From assembly GCF_028618665.1 (NCBI RefSeq), contig NZ_JAQITF010000001.1, positions 124,001-188,000 on the forward strand: 64,000 bases of DNA, given 5' to 3'. The notes below the pieces were generated by a model. That model was not told the origin of the DNA, made no database searches, and worked only from the letters and a program-made list of their open reading frames with translations. This stretch comes from Bartonella sp. AU16XJBT (GTDB taxonomy: Bacteria > Pseudomonadota > Alphaproteobacteria > Rhizobiales > Rhizobiaceae). A program made the position numbers and the translations under genes. Each line of letters starts with the position of its first letter. The first letter of the stretch is position 1. Positions 1 to 9,789 of the stretch are shown one piece after another.

Positions 1-116
1 ATAATAGTCAACCTTCATCATGTATTCCTGATAGTTTTTCTATCATCCATCTTTATGGATAATATCGCTTTTAATTTATATTTTTAGCAACAAAGTTGCA
101 ACTTATCTCAAATAAT

Positions 117-149
117 AAAGCCCAGCCTTATATTTCAAAGGCCGGGTTT
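117..149 (-). terminator. Probable terminator downstream of dnaK
   Basis: An imperfect inverted repeat lies just past the dnaK stop: AAAGCCCAGCCTT on the left and AAGGCCGGGTTT on the right, with a short AT loop. On the minus strand the stem is followed by an AT-rich run rather than a strong T tract. The position fits transcription ending after dnaK, or attenuation before a downstream dnaJ outside the window. Confidence 0.55.
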
Positions 150-176
150 ATAAATTAATCAACACATATGCTGACA

Positions 177-2069
177 CTATTTCTTCTTATCATTAACTTC
201 TTCAAAATCAGCATCGACAACATCATCATTCTTTGTCTCTGTTTCAGCGTCAGCGCTCGCTGCTTGTGAAGTTTCATACATAGCCTGACCAAGTTTCATA
301 CTGACTTCTGCTAATTTTTGCATCTTTGCTGTTACTGCTTCCGTATCACTGCCTTCAAGTGCAGATTTCAAATCAGATATTGCTGTTTCAATCTGTCCTT
401 TTTCTTCGGCTGATACTTTATCGCCATATTCATTGAGCGACTTTTCAGTTGAATGAATAAGAGATTCGGCTTGATTCCTAGCTTCAACACCTTCACGGCG
501 TTTTTTATCTTCAGCCGCGTGCTCTTCTGCATCCTTTACCATTTTTTCAATATCAGCATCACTTAAACCACCCGATGCCTGAATACGAATTTGATGCTCT
601 TTACCAGTTCCTTTATCTTTGGCCGAAACATTAACAATACCATTTGCATCAATATCAAAAGTAACTTCAATTTGAGGTATACCACGCGGTGCTGGGGGAA
701 TACCAACAAGATCAAATTGAGCCAATAACTTATTATCACTCGCCATTTCCCGTTCACCTTGGAAAACGCGAATAGTTACAGCACTCTGGTTATCATCAGC
801 TGTTGAAAAAACTTGCGATTTTTTCGTTGGGATAGTGGTATTGCGCTCAATGAGACGTGTGAAAACCCCACCCAAGGTTTCAATACCCAAGGATAAAGGT
901 GTTACATCTAGCAGCAATACGTCTTTGACATCGCCTTGTAAGACGCCCCCTTGGATGGCTGCACCCATTGCGACAACTTCATCGGGATTAACACCTTTGT
1001 GTGGATCTTTGCCAAAGAAGTTCTGCACGACTTGCTGAATCTTGGGCATACGTGTCATACCGCCCACTAAAACAACTTCGTCAATCTCACCAGCCTTTAA
1101 TCCAGCATCTTTCAACGCAGCTTTACAAGGCTCGATGGTACGCTGCACTAAATCGTCAACCAGAGATTCAAATTTTGCCCGAGTCAATTTCATTGTTAAG
1201 TGCTTGGGACCTGATTGATCTGCCGTGATAAATGGTAAATTGATTTCTGTTTGCTGTGATGACGAAAGTTCAATCTTTGCTTTTTCTGCCGCTTCTTTTA
1301 AACGCTGTAAAGCGAGTTTATCATTTTTCAGATCAATTCCTTGCTCTTTTTTGAATTCATCTGCAAAATAACCAACCAAGCGCATGTCAAAGTCTTCACC
1401 CCCTAAGAATGTATCTCCATTGGTTGATTTAACTTCAAAAACGCCATCTCCAATTTCAAGGACTGAAATGTCAAATGTACCACCACCAAGGTCGTAAACA
1501 GCAATTGTTTTTCCATCCTTTTTGTCCAAACCATAAGCTAAAGCAGCAGCAGTCGGCTCATTAATAATTCGTAAAACTTCAAGTCCAGCAATTTTACCCG
1601 CATCTTTAGTCGCTTGACGTTGCGCATCATTAAAATAAGCAGGAACAGTAATAACCGCTTGTTCAACTTTTTCACCAAGATAAGATTCAGCTGTTTCCTT
1701 CATTTTTTGCAAAATCATCGCTGAAATTTGCGATGGAGAATATTTCTTACCGGCTTCTTCAACCCATGCATCACCATTGTCACCTTTAACGATTTTATAA
1801 GGCACAAGCGCTTTATCTTTTTCAACCATAGGATCATCAAAACGGCGCCCTATCAAACGTTTCACTGCAAAGACTGTCCCTTCAGGATTTGTTACCGCCT
1901 GCCGTTTAGCAGGCTGTCCAACAAGCCGCTCTCCCCCATCAGTAAAGGCAACAACGGAAGGTGTTGTTCGCGCTCCTTCTGAGTTTTCGATAACCTTTGC
2001 GTTTTTGCCATCCATAACAGCCACACAAGAGTTCGTCGTCCCCAAATCAATACCAATTACTTTTGCCAT
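177..2069 (-). CDS. dnaK: Molecular chaperone DnaK (Hsp70)
   Basis: Cytosolic ATP-driven chaperone that binds exposed hydrophobic peptides and cycles with DnaJ and GrpE. The protein is about 630 residues, normal for bacterial DnaK. The N-terminal nucleotide-binding domain has GIDLGTTNS near the start, the VPAYFND segment, and the phosphate motif DLGGGTFD. The substrate-binding domain follows [14 protein letters not shown], and the acidic C-terminus ends in the usual VDADFEEV-type tail. The start is taken at MAKVIG (2069) because GGAG lies about 8 nt upstream; an in-frame start seven codons earlier lacks this support. A heat-shock-type promoter lies upstream. grpE and hrcA are in the same window but 8 kb away. 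Confidence 0.98.
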   Translation of the reverse strand: MAKVIGIDLGTTNSCVAVMDGKNAKVIENSEGARTTPSVVAFTDGGERLVGQPAKRQAVTNPEGTVFAVKRLIGRRFDDPMVEKDKALVPYKIVKGDNGDAWVEEAGKKYSPSQISAMILQKMKETAESYLGEKVEQAVITVPAYFNDAQRQATKDAGKIAGLEVLRIINEPTAAALAYGLDKKDGKTIAVYDLGGGTFDISVLEIGDGVFEVKSTNGDTFLGGEDFDMRLVGYFADEFKKEQGIDLKNDKLALQRLKEAAEKAKIELSSSQQTEINLPFITADQSGPKHLTMKLTRAKFESLVDDLVQRTIEPCKAALKDAGLKAGEIDEVVLVGGMTRMPKIQQVVQNFFGKDPHKGVNPDEVVAMGAAIQGGVLQGDVKDVLLLDVTPLSLGIETLGGVFTRLIERNTTIPTKKSQVFSTADDNQSAVTIRVFQGEREMASDNKLLAQFDLVGIPPAPRGIPQIEVTFDIDANGIVNVSAKDKGTGKEHQIRIQASGGLSDADIEKMVKDAEEHAAEDKKRREGVEARNQAESLIHSTEKSLNEYGDKVSAEEKGQIETAISDLKSALEGSDTEAVTAKMQKLAEVSMKLGQAMYETSQAASADAETETKNDDVVDADFEEVNDKKK

Positions 2070-2212
2070 ATTATAATCTCCATTCAGCAAGCTACCTCAA
2101 CCTCCATAAAGCATCTTTTTAAGGTAGCTCCTCATAACACTTAAAGCCCGTATATTACCTCAAGCAACATAAAATAATAATAAACCGCAAGTCACAACAA
2201 GCCTCGCTGCCT

Positions 2213-2244
2213 CGTATATAAGAACAGGATTTTATTGCTACAAG
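2213..2244 (-). promoter_or_regulatory. RpoH (sigma-32)-type promoter for dnaK
   Basis: Read on the minus strand, CTTG (2244-2241) is followed after 18 nt by CTTATATACG (2222-2213). This matches the alphaproteobacterial heat-shock pattern CTTG-N17/18-CYTATNTNNG at every defined position. It lies about 145 nt upstream of the dnaK start and points at it, so a 5' leader of roughly 135 nt is expected. Seen: the match. Inferred: use by RpoH. Confidence 0.7.
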
Positions 2245-2744
2245 AGAATAATGAGAGAAACATCTCCAAAATAAAAAATTTCTCTTAAAATGGGCTCTCT
2301 AATGACCCATAAATACCATATTTATGAAAGACTTGAGATCATAATACATTTTTCTTGCAATTCTCAACAAACATATTTCTCTATAAACATTAAAAAAATA
2401 AAAAGAGTAATCGCACACGCGTTCTTGATCTCTCATTATTAATTAAGAAATACTTACGTAAAAGCTTTTTTAAAATATCGCTTAAAAGCGAATAACTTAT
2501 ATCACAAATATTATAAACCTTCCTTAGACTAAAATAGCCGTCATATCTTATGATAATTATTTTTTATGAGCCTCCTTCATAGTATTAAACGGTGCTTTTC
2601 CAAATGCTCATATCGATAACGGTATCATCTATCGATCTCCTCTCAAAAATTCTTCTTCTAATAGCCTCATCATTCATTGCTATGCTGCTATTTGAAAGCT
2701 GTGCTTTAAACTCACCTAAAGAGCTTTTTTCTTAACTGTATAGT

Positions 2745-2840
2745 TCTGAAATTTGAAAATATATAAAAATGCCTCCGTCGAAACGCTTTAAAATGTCAAA
2801 AGCTGTTGTAATATTAAGAGTTGATCAAGTGTATGATCTT
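2745..2840 (+). pseudogene. Integrase 5'-end relic, partial (family I repeat)
   Basis: A short degenerate copy of the dispersed family I repeat. The AAAAATGCCT start context and the following codons read M-P-P-S-K-R-F-K, matching the MPLMNRFK-type start of the other copies, and the TCAAAAGCTGTTGTAATATT stretch matches their next segment. Neither the upstream head nor the downstream integrase part is clear. It sits in the 1 kb gap between dnaK and the copper chaperone gene; I see no gene in the rest of that gap. Confidence 0.5.
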
Positions 2841-3129
2841 TTTGTATTATATTTTTATTCAGTAAAATAGTAGTAGACCATAAATGGACCATAAATTTTT
2901 ACCATTTACAAATACTTTTGTGAGATGAACACAAAAGCGTTGAGAGGTGCTTTATCTTTGTAAATCTTACTGTCTTCCTTTAAAATCCAAAAATTCTATG
3001 ATTTCTATTTTCATAATTTAAACCAATTTTATTTGAGCAATTATTTCTTTTATTTTTATTTTAAATAAAAATTCTGCTAAGAATAAGAAAATGTTCAAAA
3101 TGTGAATCTTTATGAAGAAGGGTAAATCA

Positions 3130-3684
3130 ATGATGATATCTATTATTAAGAAAATAACAAATCTCATCTTTAAGAATACAATACATGCACAATATTCGCA
3201 CAAAAAGGTTATCGCAAATATCGTGTGTGCTCTTCTCTTTGCTGGTATAACCCTACCAGCAAATGCCCAGCAATATAAACTTGGTGACATAGAAATTCTC
3301 AATCCTTGGGCACGCGAAACACCTAAAAGTGCAAAAGTTGGTAGCGGTTATCTCTATATTATTAATCACAGTAATACCCCAGACCGTTTAGTTTCTATTT
3401 CCACAAACGGCGTACAAACAACAGAAATGCACACTATGACAGTTGTTAATGATATTATGAAAATGGAAAAAATGCATAATGGCATTGAAATTCCGGGAAA
3501 TGGCGAAATCACGCTTAAGCCCGGTGGCGATCATATTATGTTTATGGGACTTTCACAACCATTCAAGCTAGGTGATAAAATTAGCGCAAAATTGACATTT
3601 GAAAACGCAGGAACCATTAATATTGATTTCTCTGTAAACGCTATGCAAACAACCTCACCTTTTAAATCTACTTCTGCTCACTAA
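3130..3684 (+). CDS. PCu(A)C-family periplasmic copper chaperone
   Basis: Predicted exported copper(I)-binding chaperone of the PCu(A)C family (DUF461), whose members deliver copper towards cytochrome oxidase. A signal peptide ends at a PANAQQ-like cleavage site. The mature domain begins with IEILNPWARETP, typical of the family, and carries the copper-ligand pattern: EMHTM, then a Met-rich KMEKM stretch, then HIMFMGL. The start is set at 3130 because GAAGAAGGG sits 7 nt upstream; an in-frame ATG at 3112 overlaps that ribosome site. A strong terminator follows. No partner SCO1 gene is adjacent. The family call is firm; the physiological target is inference. Confidence 0.88.
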   Translation: MMISIIKKITNLIFKNTIHAQYSHKKVIANIVCALLFAGITLPANAQQYKLGDIEILNPWARETPKSAKVGSGYLYIINHSNTPDRLVSISTNGVQTTEMHTMTVVNDIMKMEKMHNGIEIPGNGEITLKPGGDHIMFMGLSQPFKLGDKISAKLTFENAGTINIDFSVNAMQTTSPFKSTSAH

Positions 3685-3719
3685 GCTCTTTTTATTATAA
3701 ATATACATTTTATAAAATG

Positions 3720-3754
3720 AAGAAGCGTGATTTTTTTACGCTTCTTATTTTTTT
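3720..3754 (+). terminator. Rho-independent terminator after the copper chaperone gene
   Basis: A perfect 9-bp stem (AAGAAGCGT at 3720-3728 with ACGCTTCTT at 3738-3746) is followed by A and a run of eight T. It sits 36 nt past the stop codon. On the other strand it could also serve the convergent BON-LysM gene. Confidence 0.85.
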
Positions 3755-3798
3755 GTTTAATATCATAGTATAAGCAAAAAATTATCCTCTTTGATGCG

Positions 3799-4254
3799 TT
3801 AAATATGGTCAATTTCAGGAATACGCAAAACTTGTCCAGGATAAATTTTATCAGGAGATTTTAGCATTGGTTTATTGGCTTCAAAAATAAATGTGTTTTT
3901 ATCACCTTGCCCTTTTCCATAAACCTCTTCAGCAATTTTCCAAAGATTATCACCAGATTTAACCTCATAAAAACGAGAAGTTTTTCTAGGCGTCGTATCT
4001 ATAACCTTTAATTGCTCAACATCCACAGAAGAGATACCTTGTGAATTGCCAACAATCAGAAGTGCTTTTTCAAGTGTTTCCCTATCTGGAACCTCACCGC
4101 TTAAAATAGCTTTACCGTCTTTAACTTGAATATTGACTTTTTCTGTACCGAGTTGAAAATGATCAAATGCAGCCTTGAAGTCTTTTTCTTTTGGTCCATG
4201 GTCCCCCATACCTAACTTTTCCCCTACAGTTTTAATAAAATTAAAAAGTCCCAT
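3799..4254 (-). CDS. kbp: BON and LysM domain protein, Kbp/YgaU-like
   Basis: Small protein (151 residues) with the two-domain plan of E. coli Kbp (YgaU), a cytoplasmic potassium-binding protein of 149 residues. A BON domain covers roughly residues 25-85. A C-terminal LysM domain (YEVKSGDNLWKIAEEVYG to VLRIPEI) covers roughly 95-148. The N-terminus MGLFNFIKTVGEKLG has no signal peptide. The start at 4254 is fixed by an excellent AAAGGAGG site 5-6 nt upstream; the frame stays open further upstream but without support. Symbol by domain architecture; potassium binding is not visible in the sequence. Confidence 0.85.
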   Translation of the reverse strand: MGLFNFIKTVGEKLGMGDHGPKEKDFKAAFDHFQLGTEKVNIQVKDGKAILSGEVPDRETLEKALLIVGNSQGISSVDVEQLKVIDTTPRKTSRFYEVKSGDNLWKIAEEVYGKGQGDKNTFIFEANKPMLKSPDKIYPGQVLRIPEIDHI

Positions 4255-4562
4255 GATAACCTCCTTTCGTATAGCAGAAACAAATTTTTGTGCATATATT
4301 GCCACATTCTTGTCTTTGCTCTTAAAACACATAGGCGAATTTTCTAAACTTCAACAATCAAAACTAAACATGTTCAATTTTGGTACAAAGACAATAATAA
4401 ACTTTGCAATAAATTTTGATAAAAAAAGCTTTTATGCAAATTTTCTCTCAAACGAAGGGATCTTAATAGACGTAGAAACATTATAAATTATGAAAGCAAA
4501 ACAAGATATTACAGGAATGACAAGAGGTTTTTTACTTTGCTACAATTTGTATCATATTTGTT

Positions 4563-4592
4563 TTGCAAAAAAAATGTGAACTCCCATATAAA
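4563..4592 (+). promoter_or_regulatory. Candidate sigma-70 promoter for batR
   Basis: TTGCAA (4563-4568) and TATAAA (4587-4592) are separated by 18 nt, about 50 nt upstream of the batR ATG. This lies in the 386-bp divergent space between the BON-LysM gene and batR, in which nothing else was recognised. Pattern match only. Confidence 0.4.
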
Positions 4593-4640
4593 TAAGTGTG
4601 GGTAATTTGCTACCACAGCAATAGAAAGGTCTAAGAAACC

Positions 4641-5363
4641 ATGAAAGATACACCAACAATCACGCAAACGATTGTACTTGTTGATGATGATCGCAATATT
4701 TTGACATCTCTATCTTTTGCGCTTGAGACAGAAGGATATCGGGTTGAAAGCTATACAGATGGAGCATCTGCACTCAAAGGTCTCACACTTCACCCCCCAC
4801 ACTTAGCTATTTTTGATATTAAAATGCCCCGAATGGATGGGATGGAACTCTTGCGTCGTTTACGTCAAAAATCTGATCTTCCAGTTATTTTTCTTACCTC
4901 TAAAGATGATGAAATTGATGAATTATTTGGTCTCAAAATGGGAGCTGATGACTTTATTACGAAACCTTTCTCCCAACGTCTTCTCATTGAGCGCGTGAAA
5001 GCTATTTTGCGCCGTTCCAATGCACGTAACCAACCACTTTCTACAGGGACTTCTTCCACCTCTTCTCTTAAACGTGGAGATCTTGTGATGGATCAAGAAC
5101 GTCACACCTGTACATGGAAAGATAAACCTGTTATTTTAACTGTTACGGAATTTTTGATTTTGCAAACCTTAGCACAAAGACCAGGAGTTGTAAAAAGTCG
5201 TGATGCTTTAATGGATGCTGCCTATAGTGATCAAGTCTACGTAGATGATCGCACCATTGATAGCCACATTAAACGTCTACGTAAAAAATTTAAACAAGTG
5301 GATGATGATTTTGCAATGATTGAAACACTTTATGGTGTAGGTTATCGTTTTCACGAAGTGTAA
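4641..5363 (+). CDS. batR: Two-component response regulator BatR (ChvI-type)
   Basis: OmpR-family response regulator. The receiver domain (about residues 10-125) has the acidic pocket VDDD and the phospho-acceptor Asp59 in [11 protein letters not shown], with the conserved Lys in ITKPF. The C-terminal winged helix (about 140-238) ends in [11 protein letters not shown] and YGVGYRF. The gene lies 39 nt upstream of a ChvG-type kinase and is followed by hprK, EIIA and HPr, the same order as chvI-chvG-hprK in rhizobia. In Bartonella this pair is known as BatR/BatS and controls host-interaction genes including the VirB/D4 secretion system. Symbol assigned from family and context. Confidence 0.92.
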   Translation: MKDTPTITQTIVLVDDDRNILTSLSFALETEGYRVESYTDGASALKGLTLHPPHLAIFDIKMPRMDGMELLRRLRQKSDLPVIFLTSKDDEIDELFGLKMGADDFITKPFSQRLLIERVKAILRRSNARNQPLSTGTSSTSSLKRGDLVMDQERHTCTWKDKPVILTVTEFLILQTLAQRPGVVKSRDALMDAAYSDQVYVDDRTIDSHIKRLRKKFKQVDDDFAMIETLYGVGYRFHEV

Positions 5364-5402
5364 AGCTGCTTTGTCGCAAAAATTTGAACGGCAATCAAAT
5401 CG

Positions 5403-7187
5403 ATGACAGACAATTCTCAACTGGAAACTCTTAAAAAAACAGCCCTTAACAGTATATCCTCAACGCCATTTCTTATGTTTGCTCGTCTGCATCTTCGAAC
5501 ACAACGTCTCTTTAGACAGTTGCTTTTTTCCAGTCTCACACGCCGCATTGTTATATTAAACATTGCTGCCCTTGCCGTTCTGGTTACAGGCATTTTATAC
5601 CTTAACCAATTTCGCGATGGTTTAATTGAAGCAAAAATTAAAAGTTTATGTACCCAAGGGAAAATTATTGCTGGAGCTATTGCTGCTTCTGCAACAGTAG
5701 ATACAAATTCTATCCTTATTGACCCCCAAAAACTCTTGGAGTTACAGACCGGTGAAAGCGTTACACCCGCCCCCCAATCAACCGACTCTTGGGATTTCCC
5801 CATTAACCCTGAGCAAGTTGCCCCTCTTTTACGACGTCTTATCACACCTAAAACGACAAGAGCACGTATTTATGATCGTGATGCTACTTTACTTCTTGAT
5901 TCGCGGGTTCTTTATTCTAGTGGTGAAGTTTTTAGCTATGATTTACCCCCACTTAAAACAGAACAAAACATGTGGGATCGCTTTACTTCATGGTATTCAA
6001 ACACATTTTATGGCAAAGGTATTGCTCTTGATAGAGAACAAACAAAAAACCGTGGTATTGCTTATCCAGAAGTGTACCGTGCATTAAACGGATCTCTTGC
6101 TACCGCCAAAAGACGCAACAGACAAGGTCAACTCATTGTTTCTGTTGCCGTTCCTGTTCAACGCTATCGCGCAGTGGTTGGCGCCCTTCTTCTTTCAACC
6201 ACTGGCTCCGATATTGATAACATTGTAAAGGCCGAAAGACTGGTTATATTTAAAGTCTTTGCCGTTGTAGGCAGCGTACTTTTGGTTCTTTCGCTCTTTT
6301 TAGCCCATACGATTGCCCATCCCTTAAGCAAATTATCTGCCTCTGCTAATCGAGTACGTAATGGCAATAATCAGCGTGTAGAAATTCCTGATTTTTCAAT
6401 GCGTGAAGATGAAATTGGTCATCTCTCAACCTCTATTCGTGACATGACCAATGCCCTTTATATGCGTATTGAAGCCATCGAACGCTTTGCTGCTGATGTA
6501 AGCCACGAATTAAAAAATCCCCTTACTTCTCTACGCAGTGCTGTTGAAACCCTCCCTCTGGCTAAAAATGAAGAAGCACAAGAGAAATTGCTTGAAATTA
6601 TTCAACATGATGTGCGCCGTCTTGATCGGTTGATTACAGATATTTCTGATGCATCGCGTCTCGATGCAGAGCTTGCACGAGAAACCGCAGAGATCGTTGA
6701 TATGACACCACTTTTGGAAAGTCTTGTTCATGCTGTTCAGGAAGTATACCGTAATGCGCAAACCATCGATGTAAGCCTTAATATTATCCCACGTCCTCAT
6801 GGAAAAGCCTATCTTGTGCTGGGACATGAGCTCCGTTTAGGGCAAGTGATTTCAAATCTTCTTGAAAATGCACGTTCCTTTATTCCCCGTAATTGTGGCA
6901 AAATTTCCATTACTATGAAAAGTCATGCTTCAACCCTTATTTTAACCATTGAAGATAATGGACCCGGTATTCGTTCAGAGAATATTGAACGCATTTTTGA
7001 ACGTTTTTATACAGATCGACCAAATGAAGATGCTTTTGGACAAAACTCTGGACTTGGCCTTTCTATTAGCCGGCAAATCATTGAGGCCCATAATGGGACA
7101 ATTACAGCCGAAAATATTATTGATCCGGAACTTGGAAAATGTAAAACTGGTGCACGTTTTATTATTATGCTTCCCCTCGTTAAATAA
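5403..7187 (+). CDS. batS: Sensor histidine kinase BatS (ChvG-type)
   Basis: Inner-membrane sensor kinase, 594 residues, partner of the adjacent BatR. It has a basic cytoplasmic N-terminus, TM1 near residues 47-68, a periplasmic sensor region of about 210 residues, TM2 near 283-305, a HAMP linker (AHPLSKLSASANRVRNG), and a HisKA domain with the phospho-acceptor His368 in DVSHELKNPL. The HATPase domain has NLLENA, EDNGPGI and SGLGLSI. ChvG homologues respond to acidic or periplasmic signals; for BatS the host blood pH is the proposed cue. hprK starts 23 nt downstream, so the genes may be co-transcribed. No strong Shine-Dalgarno site is seen at the ATG. Confidence 0.92.
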   Translation: MTDNSQLETLKKTALNSISSTPFLMFARLHLRTQRLFRQLLFSSLTRRIVILNIAALAVLVTGILYLNQFRDGLIEAKIKSLCTQGKIIAGAIAASATVDTNSILIDPQKLLELQTGESVTPAPQSTDSWDFPINPEQVAPLLRRLITPKTTRARIYDRDATLLLDSRVLYSSGEVFSYDLPPLKTEQNMWDRFTSWYSNTFYGKGIALDREQTKNRGIAYPEVYRALNGSLATAKRRNRQGQLIVSVAVPVQRYRAVVGALLLSTTGSDIDNIVKAERLVIFKVFAVVGSVLLVLSLFLAHTIAHPLSKLSASANRVRNGNNQRVEIPDFSMREDEIGHLSTSIRDMTNALYMRIEAIERFAADVSHELKNPLTSLRSAVETLPLAKNEEAQEKLLEIIQHDVRRLDRLITDISDASRLDAELARETAEIVDMTPLLESLVHAVQEVYRNAQTIDVSLNIIPRPHGKAYLVLGHELRLGQVISNLLENARSFIPRNCGKISITMKSHASTLILTIEDNGPGIRSENIERIFERFYTDRPNEDAFGQNSGLGLSISRQIIEAHNGTITAENIIDPELGKCKTGARFIIMLPLVK

Positions 7188-7210
7188 ATCTTTTATCCAA
7201 AGTAAAAGGT

Positions 7211-7675
7211 ATGAAAACAAAATGTGAAATACTCCACGCAAATTGCCTTCAACTGGGTGGACAGGGGCTGTTAATTATAGGTCCATCGGGATCAGGAAAA
7301 TCAACCCTCACCCTCTCTCTGCTCGACCGCGCTGAGTGGTCAAAACGTGAAGCAAAACTTATCAGTGATGATTATACAATGCTACGTGCGAAAAATGGAA
7401 AACTTCACGGATACACACCTGACAACTTACAGGGCGGTATCGAGATTCGTGGTGTTGGTCTTTATATGATGGAATTTCAAAAGAATACAACTATAGATTG
7501 CGTTGTTTTTCTCGGCCCTGAATATGAACGTTTTTCCACAAATAAAACTTTTCAATTTGAAGATTTGCACATCCCTCTTTTAAAACTTCCCTCTCTTCGT
7601 GAAGCCGATTGTACAGCCATTTGTCAAGCTATTGAAGCATTTTTGTTCAGAAAAATATGGCGTAAACCTGTCTAA
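7211..7675 (+). CDS. hprK: HPr kinase/phosphorylase, short alphaproteobacterial form
   Basis: Serine kinase/phosphorylase acting on HPr. At 154 residues it is the short form found in alphaproteobacteria and lacks the N-terminal domain of the Firmicutes enzyme. It keeps the P-loop GPSGSGKST at residues 24-32, the LISDDY motif, and GGIEIRGVGL, the HprK signature region. Its substrate HPr is encoded 550 bp downstream with a regulatory serine. The position after batS links the two-component system with the PTS proteins, as in rhizobia. Confidence 0.92.
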   Translation: MKTKCEILHANCLQLGGQGLLIIGPSGSGKSTLTLSLLDRAEWSKREAKLISDDYTMLRAKNGKLHGYTPDNLQGGIEIRGVGLYMMEFQKNTTIDCVVFLGPEYERFSTNKTFQFEDLHIPLLKLPSLREADCTAICQAIEAFLFRKIWRKPV

Positions 7676-7810
7676 TTTTTTTCTAAAGATAAAAAAATAA
7701 CAATTTTTGCCTTTTTTTTGCAAATTTTTCTTGGCAGCAAGACAAAGCCTTGTAAAATATCTTTCCCACCAATATGGTCGGATCTTATTAGTTAACAGGA
7801 GTTTGCGTAA

Positions 7811-8209
7811 ATGATTGGACTCGTGCTTGTAACGCACGGTGAGCTGGCTGTTGAATTTTTACATGCCGTGGAACATGTTGTTGGAACACAAGAAAAGTTT
7901 GCAACAATATGCGTTTATCCCGATGACGATATAGATCAGCGCCGAGGTGATATTATAGCCGCAGTAACCGATACAAATACAGATCATGGCGTCATCATAT
8001 TAACAGATGTGTTCGGTGGAACACCATCAAATATAGCTATTCCTGCTATTGAAAAAGGACGCGTTGAAATGATTGCGGGGGTTAATTTGCCCATGCTTAT
8101 TAAACTGATTTCTATTCGCAAATGTCCTGATATCTCATTATCAGACGCGTTAAGAATAGCGCAAGAAGCTGGGCGTAAATATATTAACGTACCAAGTATG
8201 ATTTTATAG
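7811..8209 (+). CDS. PTS system mannose-type EIIA domain protein
   Basis: Single-domain EIIA of the mannose family (132 residues), called ManX, PtsM or EIIA-Man in rhizobia. The phospho-acceptor is His9 in VLVTHGELA, and the DVFGGTPSN motif around residues 60-68 is typical of EIIA-Man. An AACAGGAG ribosome site lies upstream of the ATG. There is no membrane EIIB/IIC gene nearby, so it more likely acts in regulation than in sugar uptake; that part is inference. HPr starts 17 nt downstream. Confidence 0.9.
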   Translation: MIGLVLVTHGELAVEFLHAVEHVVGTQEKFATICVYPDDDIDQRRGDIIAAVTDTNTDHGVIILTDVFGGTPSNIAIPAIEKGRVEMIAGVNLPMLIKLISIRKCPDISLSDALRIAQEAGRKYINVPSMIL

Positions 8210-8226
8210 CGGATAATACAATACCA

Positions 8227-8520
8227 ATGCTTTCCAAAGATACCTCCCCATGTATAAGCCGTCATTTCAATATCTGTAATAAACGTGGGTTGCATGCAAG
8301 GGCTTCCGCAAAATTTGTACAAACTGTTGACAATTTTAACGCTACTGTTGAAGTTGAAAAGGATGGAAAAATCGTTGGTGGGTCATCAATTATGGGGCTT
8401 ATGATGCTAGCTGCTTCATCCGGTTGCAACCTCATCATTCGTGTTTCAGGACCAGAAGCAACAGATGCTCTTAATGCTCTTGAAAAACTCATCAATAACA
8501 ACTTCGGAGAGGAAAACTAG
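8227..8520 (+). CDS. ptsH: Phosphocarrier protein HPr
   Basis: HPr/NPr-type phosphocarrier of 97 residues. The PEP-dependent phosphorylation site is His23 in RGLHARAS, and the HprK target is Ser54 in GGSSIMGLM. A short N-terminal extension precedes the HPr fold. It closes the batR-batS-hprK-EIIA-ptsH block. In related rhizobia ahcY follows ptsH directly; here ahcY lies about 39 kb downstream on the same strand. No strong ribosome site is seen before the ATG. Confidence 0.92.
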   Translation: MLSKDTSPCISRHFNICNKRGLHARASAKFVQTVDNFNATVEVEKDGKIVGGSSIMGLMMLAASSGCNLIIRVSGPEATDALNALEKLINNNFGEEN

Positions 8521-9157
8521 CGCTTTCTCACCATAAATAAGGATGATAATTCTTAGAGAATAAGAACTGTCCATCGTTATCTTAGACTTTGATCACTTTT
8601 CCCGTTTTTGTGCCAATATTCATATCCACTGTAGATTAACACAATTATTATAAATGTAACTTCTTGTCATAATTCTATTATATAGAATTTTTTCTTCCTT
8701 TCTTAACATTATTTGGCAAATTTAAATAGTTGTTGCGTATTATGGCTGTTATCATGATTAATATTTATGATGAGATCTTTACAGTAGAGAAAAACTTTTA
8801 TCCCTACTGAATAAGCTGAATTTTAAACTACTTTAAAAATATAGAATTAATCACATCATAAGGAATTTTTCAATTTTCTTTATCTTAAACTAAACTTTTT
8901 GTATTTGTAGAGAGAAAATACACATAACCTTCTACCACACATCTTCGCGACAAAACACATATGAGTATGGTTTCATTATCCCGATAAATATTTTTTTTAA
9001 TTTCATAAGCTTTATGAACTCAATGCAACAATTATAGAATAAACATTTTTTAGACATTATTTTTCTACACAATTGCCTTATCCTTATTGGTGTATTCATC
9101 TTTATTATTATCCACCATTGTGCTTGCAGTGGTATTTTTTACTTTAAGGAGATAACC
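8521..9157. other. Intergenic region after ptsH, no gene recognised
   Basis: 637 bp of AT-rich DNA. The only structure noticed is a weak AT hairpin (AATTCTA 8671-8677 with TAGAATT 8683-8689) followed by a T-rich run, which could be a late terminator for the PTS genes. No convincing reading frame, tRNA or family I repeat was found. Confidence 0.4.
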
Positions 9158-9697
9158 ATGTCTCGTTTATTTAGTGCCCTTCAAATTCCCCAACAAACAA
9201 CACAACAACTTGTATCCTTGCAAAATGGCTTACCAAATGCGCAGTGGATTAATCCGCAAAATTTTCACGTTACTTTGTCTTTTTTCGGTGAAATTGAAGG
9301 TGCTACAGCGGATGCACTTATGCACGCCTTTGACACAATAAAGTTCCCTCCTTTTATGCTACAAATGAAGGACTTTGACATTTTTGTTTCAGAAAACGCT
9401 CCACATTCTCTTGTTATTCGCATTGAACTTTGTGAAACTCTCAATCTTTTACACGAAAAGATGCAATATATTCGTAGCCATTTAGATCTAACGCCTGATG
9501 AAAGAGAATTTACTCCACATATTACTATTGCACGACTGCTTGATACTAAACCTGCAGATCTTCCTCCTTATCTGTCCTCTCGGGGTGATTTTTCATTTCC
9601 TCCTTTTGAGGTCGATCACTTTGTCTTATTTTCATCCCCATCTCCCTCAAGTGATGCACCATATATTGTAAAAGGGAGTTGGCCACTTCAAAGATAA
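9158..9697 (+). CDS. thpR: RNA 2',3'-cyclic phosphodiesterase
   Basis: Member of the 2H phosphoesterase superfamily (the LigT/ThpR group, once called 2'-5' RNA ligase). The enzyme opens 2',3'-cyclic phosphates on RNA ends. Both catalytic HxTx motifs are present: HVTL at residues 37-40 and HITI in the second half. The length of 179 residues is normal, and TTAAGGAG precedes the ATG. It stands alone, convergent with grpE, with a hairpin between them. The biological substrate is not known from sequence. Confidence 0.88.
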   Translation: MSRLFSALQIPQQTTQQLVSLQNGLPNAQWINPQNFHVTLSFFGEIEGATADALMHAFDTIKFPPFMLQMKDFDIFVSENAPHSLVIRIELCETLNLLHEKMQYIRSHLDLTPDEREFTPHITIARLLDTKPADLPPYLSSRGDFSFPPFEVDHFVLFSSPSPSSDAPYIVKGSWPLQR

Positions 9698-9719
9698 AAG
9701 GGTGTTACAAACACCCTTT
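9697..9719. terminator. Bidirectional terminator between thpR and grpE
   Basis: A perfect 10-bp stem (AAAGGGTGTT 9697-9706, AACACCCTTT 9710-9719) with a 3-nt loop. It begins at the last base of the thpR stop codon, between two convergent genes. Flanking T runs are short, so termination strength is uncertain. Confidence 0.65.
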
Positions 9720-9789
9720 AAAGCTCTTTGAGAAAAAACCTCATACATGCGAAATTGCAGGAAATGCTGCATTTTACGTTGGAAGCTTG

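Noticed and set aside
3018-3302. Minus-strand frame overlapping the PCuAC gene start
   Set aside because: Shadow of the real gene and its AT-rich upstream region; no independent support.
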